Source: Gardnerella vaginalis ATCC 14018 = JCM 11026 (GTDB lineage: Bacteria > Actinomycetota > Actinomycetes > Actinomycetales > Bifidobacteriaceae). From it: DNA of 64,000 nt. A program made the position numbers and the translations under genes. Location of the stretch: NCBI RefSeq assembly GCF_001042655.1, contig NZ_AP012332.1, positions 496,001 to 560,000 of the forward strand. The letters run 5' to 3'. Positions 53,017-60,334 of the stretch are shown here, one piece after another. Under the pieces are notes generated by a model. It saw only the letters and a program-made list of their open reading frames with translations, was not told where the DNA came from and made no database searches. The number at the start of each line of letters is the position of its first letter. Positions within the stretch are counted from its first letter, which is position 1.

Positions 53017-53790
53017 ATGCAAACTAAGATTCTTACTTATAATGCTGGTTCAACTTTCTTGCACAAGGCAAATCCTATTGCAAAACTTATATTAGCTATA
53101 AGCGTTGTTGTGTCTGCTTTTATAGCTCAACAATTTAGCGTTCTTGTAACTATTGCAGTATTGATTCTTGTTGCTATGGCTATGGCTGGGATTCTTAAAA
53201 CTCTGTTTCCTCTTGTGCGCGCAATGCTTATTCTCGGCGTTGTAATGTTCTTTTTGCAAACGATTATTGCTCAGGGTGGAAATTATATGTTCTTGTGGTT
53301 TACATCAAGAGGAATTTCTGTTGCTGCAAGAGCATCTTTGAGACTATTCTGTTTTGCTTTGCCTCTTGTTAGCGTTCTTAGCATTACAAAATTGAACGAT
53401 TTAGCTAATGCTGTTGTTCAATATCTACGTGTTCCTTACTGTTATGTTTTTACTATTACTACAGCTGTGCGTTTTGTTCCTATTTTTGCGTACGAAATGT
53501 CTCAGATTACGGAAGCTCAAATGGCAAGAGGAGTTGAGTTCGATACTAAGAATCCTTTTAAAAAGATTAAGCTGATGATGCCTTTGATTGTGCCTCTTTT
53601 GGTTTTGTCTGTTCGTAAAGCCGATAGTTGTGCTTTGGCTGCGGAAGAACGTGGATTCTATTTGCGCACTCGTAAGTCATCTTATAAAAAGTACACTTTT
53701 GGATGGCGTGGGCTTGTTCTTATTGTAATATCTGCGATTATGATTGCTTTGCCTATAGTTGTGTCTATATTAGCTCCACAAATTATTTAA
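53017..53790 (+). CDS. ECF transporter transmembrane component EcfT
   Basis: 257-aa membrane subunit that couples the ATPases to an S component. Helices run through about residues 25-125 and 220-250. The coupling motifs are AQMARGVEF and AEERGFYLRTR, matching the two Ala-Arg-Gly-type signatures of EcfT. A GTG at 53008 is also open; ATG 53017 is preferred. It directly follows the fused ATPase gene. Together with the two S components this gives a complete, self-contained ECF system of the dedicated type. Confidence 0.92.
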   Translation: MQTKILTYNAGSTFLHKANPIAKLILAISVVVSAFIAQQFSVLVTIAVLILVAMAMAGILKTLFPLVRAMLILGVVMFFLQTIIAQGGNYMFLWFTSRGISVAARASLRLFCFALPLVSVLSITKLNDLANAVVQYLRVPYCYVFTITTAVRFVPIFAYEMSQITEAQMARGVEFDTKNPFKKIKLMMPLIVPLLVLSVRKADSCALAAEERGFYLRTRKSSYKKYTFGWRGLVLIVISAIMIALPIVVSILAPQII

Positions 53791-53847
53791 AATAGTTTAA
53801 ACTAATCTAGAATAAGTTAAAAAATTCTAGAATCTAGGCGATTTTTG

Positions 53848-54930
53848 ATGAATAATTTAAAGGTTTGGCTTAAAGGTGCAAGACTTTATACTCTTCCAAT
53901 CGGAATAGTGCCAGTTATTATGGCGATTTCGATTTTTGCAAGATATTTATTCAGTGGTCAAATACTTGTAAAACCTTATAATATTGAAAATTTTGTTATT
54001 CAATCACTATTGTGTATAGGTGTTGCTGCTTTTATGCAGATTTCAGTGAACTATGCGAATGATTATTGTGATGGTTTGCGCGGATTAGATGATCAAAGAT
54101 CTAATAGAGATTTAGGCGATAAAACATTGTGTGATGTGTCTTGGAGACTTGCAGACGCTGGTATTAAACCAAAATCAGTTTTGTATGCTGTTTGCATATC
54201 TGCCTTAGTATCATGTGTTTTTGGGTTAATCATTACTGTTAGAAGTGGAATTTGGATATTTATTCTTCTTGGACTAGTTTGTCTTATGGGAGCGTGGTTT
54301 TATGCGGGAGGATCGCATCCTTACGGTTACCGTGGTAGGGGAGAATTTAGTGCGTTTTTGTTCTTTGGACCTGTTGCTTTTCTAGGAACATTGTGTGCTC
54401 TTAGTTTTGGAAGTGGTTTTCCTAAAGAATCAATAACAACGGCAAGCGTTCCACAAATTGTGTTTTGTGTGTTATTGTCCATCATTCCAGGCGGGTTCTC
54501 TGCTTGTCTTATGATGATTAACAATTTAAGGGATATAGAAAGTGATACAAAACACGCAAAATTTACAGCAATGTCAATTGTTGGGGAGAATATAGGGCGA
54601 ATTATATTCGTTTCTGTTGTAATTATGTTTACACTTCTGCAGTGTGTTTATGTTTTTCTTAATATATTTTTTGCTAAGTTTATGACAATAATTTGGAATG
54701 TAGCCAGATTGAATAAAAATGCTTTCAGAATAAATTGCTTCTTGTTTAATCAGGGTGTGTTTATTGTTTGCTGCATTTTGTTATTATTGCTTACCTACAT
54801 GTTTATTAAAAAAGCGTATTCGCTAGCATATGCGGTTATATGTGGGAATTATGCTAATGCTTTTCCAATATGCGTATCTTTAGCAATGCTTGGTGCTTTG
54901 ACTTTTGTATTGTCAATATTTGCATGCTAG
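53848..54930 (+). CDS. UbiA-family (MenA-like) prenyltransferase
   Basis: 360-aa integral membrane enzyme with about nine helices. The first prenyl-diphosphate motif is VNYANDYCDGLRGLDDQRSN (N-D-x2-D pattern) and the second is MMINNLRDIESDTKHAKFT, both as in MenA (1,4-dihydroxy-2-naphthoate prenyltransferase). It starts 57 bases after ecfT with no terminator between, so it belongs to the Trp-attenuated operon. No other menaquinone gene is in the window. The aromatic acceptor is therefore open: naphthoate, an indole or another imported ring compound. An insertion around residues 275-300 is hydrophobic. Confidence 0.85.
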   Translation: MNNLKVWLKGARLYTLPIGIVPVIMAISIFARYLFSGQILVKPYNIENFVIQSLLCIGVAAFMQISVNYANDYCDGLRGLDDQRSNRDLGDKTLCDVSWRLADAGIKPKSVLYAVCISALVSCVFGLIITVRSGIWIFILLGLVCLMGAWFYAGGSHPYGYRGRGEFSAFLFFGPVAFLGTLCALSFGSGFPKESITTASVPQIVFCVLLSIIPGGFSACLMMINNLRDIESDTKHAKFTAMSIVGENIGRIIFVSVVIMFTLLQCVYVFLNIFFAKFMTIIWNVARLNKNAFRINCFLFNQGVFIVCCILLLLLTYMFIKKAYSLAYAVICGNYANAFPICVSLAMLGALTFVLSIFAC

Positions 54931-54934
54931 CTTT

Positions 54935-54956
54935 ACCGCATTAAAAAGCGGTTTAT
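54935..54956 (+). terminator. weak hairpin after the ECF/prenyltransferase operon
   Basis: ACCGC (54935-54939) and GCGGT (54948-54952) form a short stem followed by TTATA, six bases after the stop. It is too short to be certain as a terminator. Confidence 0.4.
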
Positions 54957-55157
54957 AATGTATTTTATACATGCGTACTAGTAAAATCGTATGGCAACGC
55001 GCACGGTGTGCTTTTAGTGTTTGTGCAATGAATATGCATGATGCTGGTTCACGCAATGACCGCAAAGCTGGCGTGTATTAGAGTGTGCAAAATGTGTGTT
55101 GGTGGAATACATAGCGCTGTTGCCTTGTGTTTTAGGGTAAGGAAATGAGGTTGTAAA

Positions 55158-55946
55158 ATGTCTGCTGTAACCAGCGATGAAGAGATGGGGAAGTCGCCAG
55201 TTGTGCTTACCGATGATGAGTTGCGAGATGCGGCTGAGTTGTCTACTCCTAAAAAAGACGATGATAACAGTGAAAGCAAAAAAGAAAATGCTGAAAAAAC
55301 TGTTGTAGTTGCAGAAGACGAGGCAGTGAACCGTATGGATCTTGTAGCAATGTTGGAAGATAATGGCTACAAGGTTGTAGGACAAGCAGCTAATGGAGAA
55401 GAAGCGGTTAATCTTACTCGTCAATTCCATCCAGATGTTGTTTGCATGGACGTTAAGATGCCAGTAGTAGATGGTATTCAAGCGGCTGCCACTATTTGTG
55501 ACGAGAATATTGCTCCAGTTGTTATGCTCACTGCTTTTTCTCAATCTGATTTAGTTAAGAGAGCTACTGGCGCTGGTGCTATGGCTTATGTTACAAAGCC
55601 GTATGAGGAGTCAAAACTTTTACCTGCTCTAGAAGTAGCTATGGGTAGGTTTAGTGAAATTAACGATTTATTAGATAGTGTTGAGCGTACTGAAAATAAG
55701 CTACAGGATGCGCAAGATCAGCTTCGTAAAGCAGAAGAGAAGCTTAGGAAGGCTGAAGATACTCTTGAAGAGCGTAAGCTTGTAGACAGGGCAAAAGGTT
55801 TGCTTATGGACAAGGCTGGATTCTCGGAACAGGGTGCTTTCCGCTGGATTCAAAAAACTTCTATGGATCAGCGTATTCCAAAGAAGCGTCTTGCTTTGGC
55901 TATTATTGCTAAGTATGGTGAAGAAAAACCATCTGCAGAAGCGTAA
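55158..55946 (+). CDS. ANTAR-domain response regulator (RNA-binding antiterminator type)
   Basis: 262-aa cytosolic protein. The N-terminal extension of about 48 residues is acidic and charged. The receiver domain (about 50-170) has the acidic pair in VVVAEDEAVNRM, phospho-acceptor Asp98 in VCMDVKMPVVDG, Thr in MLTAFS and Lys in YVTKPYEE. A coiled coil (about 175-212) leads to the C-terminal ANTAR domain (LVDRAKGLLMDKAGFSEQGA, FRWIQKTSMDQRI). ANTAR proteins bind twin hexaloop hairpins to prevent termination. No kinase is adjacent, so it is an orphan. GAGG precedes the ATG by 7 bases. Confidence 0.94.
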   Translation: MSAVTSDEEMGKSPVVLTDDELRDAAELSTPKKDDDNSESKKENAEKTVVVAEDEAVNRMDLVAMLEDNGYKVVGQAANGEEAVNLTRQFHPDVVCMDVKMPVVDGIQAAATICDENIAPVVMLTAFSQSDLVKRATGAGAMAYVTKPYEESKLLPALEVAMGRFSEINDLLDSVERTENKLQDAQDQLRKAEEKLRKAEDTLEERKLVDRAKGLLMDKAGFSEQGAFRWIQKTSMDQRIPKKRLALAIIAKYGEEKPSAEA

Positions 55947-56068
55947 ACAGTATTTCAAAGCATTATTTAAAAACAATATTTTGTAGTTGTTACAATTAAT
56001 GGTTGTTACAGCTATGGTAAATAATTTCATAAAAAATTTATTTTACGAGAACGCAGGTGGGTAGTTAA

Positions 56069-59000
56069 GTGAATGCCAGCATCGTTGCAAACGAGGATTC
56101 TTTGAATAATGAGGATGAAAATGGAACGTTGTTGGTGGTAGATGGCCACTCACTTGCGTTTCGTGCTTTTTACGCAATATCTGCGGATAATTTTTCAACA
56201 AAATCTGGTTTTGCAACCAATGCAATATGGGGTTTTTCAACAATGCTTTCTCAGGTTATTGAAAAAGAAAAACCAGATAAGCTTGCTGTTGCTTTTGATG
56301 TTAAAGGCGGAACTTTTAGGAATAAACTTTTGCCGCAATATAAAGGAACTCGAGAAGCTGCACCAGAAGAGCTTCTAGCTCAACTTCCTGTTATACAAGA
56401 ATTGCTCAATGCATTAGGTGTTAAATATATTACAAAACAGGGTTATGAAGGCGACGATATTATTGCAACCTTAGCCACAATGGGCGCTAAAGCTAAATAT
56501 AAGACTCTTGTTCTTTCTGGAGATCGTGATGCGTTCCAACTTATTGATGAATATATAAATGTTTTGTATCCAGGCAGGCATTTTAAAGATTTAAAACAAA
56601 TGGATACTGATGCGATTATTGAAAAATATAATGTTACGCCTAAGCAATATTCAGATTTAGCAGCGCTTAGAGGAGAAACTTCCGATAATATTCCAGGTGT
56701 TCCTGGCGTAGGCGATGGTTATGCAGCAAAGTGGATTAATCAATTCGGTGGATTAGAAGGCATTATAGAACACGCGGATCAGGTGACTGGCAAAAAAGGT
56801 GAGTCTTTGCGAGAAAGCATAGATCAGATTCGTCTGAATAAGAAAGTAAATACTCTTGTTAAAGATTTAGATCTTGGTGTTGGTATTAATGATCTTGAAT
56901 TTGGAAATGTTGATGCCGCGTCAGTTGGCGAATTGTTTGAAAGACTCGAATTTGGTACTCGCAGTAGAAGGAAGATTTTAAAAGAATTTACGCGTGGAAG
57001 CAAAGAGCTTTTAGAAGAGAACATTAAGATGATGATTTCTGCTGGAAGCACTCATGCTGGCAGTGATGTTAGTTCTACAGAGTCTGATAATTCAGATGAT
57101 TTAGAGGATTTCAAAACTATAGTAGATAAAATAAATATTCATAAAATTTATTCAGAATCTGATTTAGATAATTGGATTAATCTCGTGTCACCATGTATTG
57201 AGAAAAGTGAGTCAAATGGATCGTCAGAATTAGTTAAAGAGAATACGGAATATAAATCTAAAGCAACCGTAGATTTGTTTGAATTACTTGAGTCTCAAGA
57301 AAAACCTTCTTTAAATCTTATAAGAAATGATTTAGAGTGTGCAAAAACTATTAAAGATCACAAAGAACTAGTTATATATGCATTGCAAAAACCAAATGAT
57401 AGCAGTCAGTTTGGTATTTATGCAGATGTGCTAGTAATGCTATCGCAAAATAATGCTGCAATTGTGTATTCTGATGTTCTTAATGGGGATTCTAGCGAAG
57501 ATTGTAATAAAATCTGCCACAAGCTAAAAGATTTCATAAAAATGTATGAATCTTCAATTGTTTTGCATGACTACAAAAAACATATAGCTCTTCTTAAATC
57601 GCTGAAAATTGTAGATAATAATTACTCTTTTAATCCATTACTTGACACTCGTTTAGCATCTTATTTGATAGAACCAGATTTTCGCAATGAAAATATTGAA
57701 GATATGGCGGAACATGTTCTAAATATTCATGTAGAAAATGAAAAATCTAATGAAGAGCCTGCACAAGGAGAGCTTGATTTTGTTTTAGAAGATAGTGATA
57801 ATCCTGAAGAGTTAAATCAAGAAGAGGATAAGCGTAAAAAGCAAGAAAAGCGTATTTTGGAAACTGCTATAACAATAAGATTGTTGGCAAAGCAATATGC
57901 TATAAAACTAGATGAACGTAAACAAACAGGATTAATGGTCGATGTCGAAATGCCTGTTTCTAGGGTCTTAAGAGGCATGGAAGATGCAGGTGCTGCCGTA
58001 GATATGAGCAGGCTCGTATCTATGAGAGATAATTTTGCGGCAGAAGCTCAATTTGCCCAAAAAATGGCTTTGGATGTAGCAAACAAGCCGATAAATTTGC
58101 AAAGTCCTAAGCAGCTTCAACAATTGCTATTTGAGGATATGGGTTTAAAGCCTACAAGAAGAACGAAAAGTGGATCTTATACTACTAATGCAGAAGCATT
58201 GCAAGAATTATATGCAAAAATTGATCCAGATGAAAAAGCTAGTCAATTCTTAGGGGCTTTGCTAAAACATCGTGAGACAAACAAGTTAAAGCAGATTGTA
58301 CAGAGTCTTATTGATTCTGCAAGATATGAAGATGGCAGGATTCATACCACTTTTGAACAAACTATTGCAGCTACTGGGCGTTTAAGTTCTTCGGACCCAA
58401 ATTTGCAAAATATACCGAATAGGAATGTGGTCGGTAGGGAAATTAGAGCTGCTTTTATTCCAGGAAATCAATACGATCAGCTTATGAGTTGTGATTATTC
58501 TCAAGTAGAGCTTAGAATTATGGCTCATGCTTCTGCAGATGAAACACTTATTAAAGCTTTTAAGTCTGGTGTTGATTTTCATAAGTTTGTAGCAAGCTTG
58601 GTTTATAAGATTCCAGTTGAACAAGTTAGCCCAGATCAGAGATCGCATGTTAAAGCAATGAGTTACGGATTGGCATATGGGCTTAGTACTTATGGTTTAG
58701 CAAAACAGCTTTCTATTAGTCCTGCTGCTGCAGAAGTTCTTAAAGAAAAGTATTTCGATACCTTTGGTGGCGTGCATGACTATTTGGAGTCTTTAGTAGA
58801 TAAAGCTAGAAAGCTTGGATATACTCAAACGATGTTTGGTCGTAGAAGGTATTTTCCTAAGCTAAATTCCACGAATAGAGCATCTCGTGAATCTGCAGAG
58901 CGAGCAGCTTTAAATGCTCCTATTCAAGGAAGTGCTGCAGATATTATGAAGCTTGCAATGATTCAAGTAGATAAGGATTTGCGAGAAGCTAAAGTAAAAA

Positions 59001-59170
59001 GTCGTGTGATTTTGCAAATTCACGATGAACTTGTTCTCGAAATAGCACATGGCGAAGCAGATATTGTAGAAAATATTGTTAAAAACGCTATGGAACATAC
59101 TGTTGAGTTAGACGTTCCGCTTAATGTGTCTACTGGATTGGGAGCTGACTGGCAGCTTGCTGCTCACTGA
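56069..59170 (+). CDS. polA: DNA polymerase I
   Basis: Repair and Okazaki-fragment polymerase, 1033 aa. The 5' nuclease domain (about 20-310) has VVDGHSLAFRAFYA, GYEGDDIIATLA, LSGDRDAFQLI and ETSDNIPGVPGVGDGY. The 3'-5' exonuclease region (about 330-620) lacks the DxE and other acidic motifs, so it should not proofread, and is enlarged by Ser/Asp/Glu-rich inserts. The polymerase domain has motif A DYSQVELRIMAHAS, motif B RSHVKAMSYGLAYGLS and motif C QIHDELVLE. Motif B carries Tyr866 where E. coli has Phe762. The start is GTG behind AGGTGG. Confidence 0.96.
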   Translation: MNASIVANEDSLNNEDENGTLLVVDGHSLAFRAFYAISADNFSTKSGFATNAIWGFSTMLSQVIEKEKPDKLAVAFDVKGGTFRNKLLPQYKGTREAAPEELLAQLPVIQELLNALGVKYITKQGYEGDDIIATLATMGAKAKYKTLVLSGDRDAFQLIDEYINVLYPGRHFKDLKQMDTDAIIEKYNVTPKQYSDLAALRGETSDNIPGVPGVGDGYAAKWINQFGGLEGIIEHADQVTGKKGESLRESIDQIRLNKKVNTLVKDLDLGVGINDLEFGNVDAASVGELFERLEFGTRSRRKILKEFTRGSKELLEENIKMMISAGSTHAGSDVSSTESDNSDDLEDFKTIVDKINIHKIYSESDLDNWINLVSPCIEKSESNGSSELVKENTEYKSKATVDLFELLESQEKPSLNLIRNDLECAKTIKDHKELVIYALQKPNDSSQFGIYADVLVMLSQNNAAIVYSDVLNGDSSEDCNKICHKLKDFIKMYESSIVLHDYKKHIALLKSLKIVDNNYSFNPLLDTRLASYLIEPDFRNENIEDMAEHVLNIHVENEKSNEEPAQGELDFVLEDSDNPEELNQEEDKRKKQEKRILETAITIRLLAKQYAIKLDERKQTGLMVDVEMPVSRVLRGMEDAGAAVDMSRLVSMRDNFAAEAQFAQKMALDVANKPINLQSPKQLQQLLFEDMGLKPTRRTKSGSYTTNAEALQELYAKIDPDEKASQFLGALLKHRETNKLKQIVQSLIDSARYEDGRIHTTFEQTIAATGRLSSSDPNLQNIPNRNVVGREIRAAFIPGNQYDQLMSCDYSQVELRIMAHASADETLIKAFKSGVDFHKFVASLVYKIPVEQVSPDQRSHVKAMSYGLAYGLSTYGLAKQLSISPAAAEVLKEKYFDTFGGVHDYLESLVDKARKLGYTQTMFGRRRYFPKLNSTNRASRESAERAALNAPIQGSAADIMKLAMIQVDKDLREAKVKSRVILQIHDELVLEIAHGEADIVENIVKNAMEHTVELDVPLNVSTGLGADWQLAAH

Positions 59171-59239
59171 TTTTATTTGTGAGAATTATTGTAAAGCCCG
59201 CTGTAGGTTTATTGTAGGTTTATTGTAAAGGTGTAAAAT

Positions 59240-60097
59240 ATGGCAACTTTAGTTGATGTTGTTAATGTTTTAGAAGACTTGTATCCTCTAAATCTTGCTG
59301 AATCTTGGGATAATCCTGGACTAATTGTTGGAAATCCTACGGATAAGGTGAATAAGATAGTTTGTTTATCTGATCCAACTTTAGAAGCTGTTGAAGAATC
59401 ATGCAAAATGGGTGCTAATTTGATTGTTTCTCACCATCCTTTATTCTTTAGGTCAGTTCATGAAGTTTCTGGTTTTTCTGTTCGCGGAAAAATAGTTCAG
59501 ACACTTATTGAAAATCATTGTGGATTGTGGGTCGGTCACACTAATGCGGACGCGGCTTTTAGGGGAGTGGCGGATGCTGCAGCTAATGCTTTTGGTCTTA
59601 AAGATTTGCATCCTCTTGTTCCAGCAAGTAATAATGACCTTTCTCTTGGTCTTGGCAGAGTTGGAGTGCTTGAGCAAAAAATCACGCTTAAAGAGTTTGC
59701 TATGCGCGTTTTTAACGCTTTGCCTACTACTAATCTAGGCATTCAAGTGTGTGGAGATATTAATGAAATGGTTAGTAAAATAGCTGTTCTTCCAGGTTCA
59801 GGTGATTCTTTATTTGATGAAGTTCGCGCTTGCGGAGCAGATGTGTATGTAACAAGTGATTTAAGGCATCATCCTGCAACGGACGCGTACGAGCAGGCTG
59901 TGTATGAAGCGAAATTAGAAAATTCTAATATTATTAAGCCCATGCTTATAAACACTCCTCATAGTGCCATTGAGTCGTTGTGGTTTAAGTATGCTGTGCA
60001 AGATGTTCATGATTCTATATACAAGAATTTTGGTGAATCGTTGGATGTTTCTTGGATTGGTAGAGCTTTTGACCCTTGGAATTATGTGATTAATTAG
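59240..60097 (+). CDS. Nif3-like dinuclear metal-centre protein
   Basis: 285-aa member of the Nif3/YqfO (DUF34) family, a toroidal hexamer with two metal ions per subunit; its physiological role is uncertain, and GTP cyclohydrolase-like activity has been suggested. The metal ligands are visible in IVSHHPLFFRSV, WVGHTNADAAFRGV and the late SAIESLWFKY region. Other marks are LAESWDNPGLIVGNP and YVTSDLRHHPATDAYEQAV. It lies 69 bases after polA. Proximity to polA is frequent in actinobacteria. Confidence 0.9.
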   Translation: MATLVDVVNVLEDLYPLNLAESWDNPGLIVGNPTDKVNKIVCLSDPTLEAVEESCKMGANLIVSHHPLFFRSVHEVSGFSVRGKIVQTLIENHCGLWVGHTNADAAFRGVADAAANAFGLKDLHPLVPASNNDLSLGLGRVGVLEQKITLKEFAMRVFNALPTTNLGIQVCGDINEMVSKIAVLPGSGDSLFDEVRACGADVYVTSDLRHHPATDAYEQAVYEAKLENSNIIKPMLINTPHSAIESLWFKYAVQDVHDSIYKNFGESLDVSWIGRAFDPWNYVIN

Positions 60098-60146
60098 AGT
60101 GATTGATCAGCGCGATTAGCGGATATTATGAATATGAAAAACAGAA

Positions 60147-60174
60147 AAGTCTTGCCGATTTCTCAGCAAGACTT
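60147..60174 (-). terminator. terminator of tRNA-Leu
   Basis: A perfect 9-bp repeat AAGTCTTGC (60147-60155) and GCAAGACTT (60166-60174) closes a 10-base loop. Read on the minus strand it is followed by TTTTCTGTTTTT, so it ends the tRNA-Leu transcript just past its 3' end. Confidence 0.85.
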
Positions 60175-60181
60175 CATTCCG

Positions 60182-60268
60182 TGTCCGGAGCGGGACTTGA
60201 ACCCGCACGCCTGTACAAATAGGCACTAGCACCTCAAGCTAGCGCGTCTACCATTCCGCCACCCGGAC
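60182..60268 (-). tRNA. tRNA-Leu (GAG)
   Basis: 87-nt class II tRNA on the minus strand. The acceptor stem is GTCCGGG/TCCGGAC (one wobble) with discriminator A, and the D-arm begins TGGCGGAATGGTAGACGC. The anticodon stem CTAGC/GCTAG holds loop TTGAGGT (anticodon GAG). The long variable arm is TGCCTATTTGTACAGGCG, and the T-arm is GCGGGTTCAAGTCCCGC. No CCA is encoded. Confidence 0.96.
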
Positions 60269-60334
60269 GGGTGTTTTAGACAACAGATAGAACTATAACA
60301 TCTTTTTTAACTCTTTGCTTCGGCGTGTTGAAAA

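Noticed and set aside
53848..54930. Calling the prenyltransferase a confirmed MenA in a menaquinone pathway
   Set aside because: Motifs match, but no other menaquinone gene is in view and the operon context is tryptophan-regulated transport.
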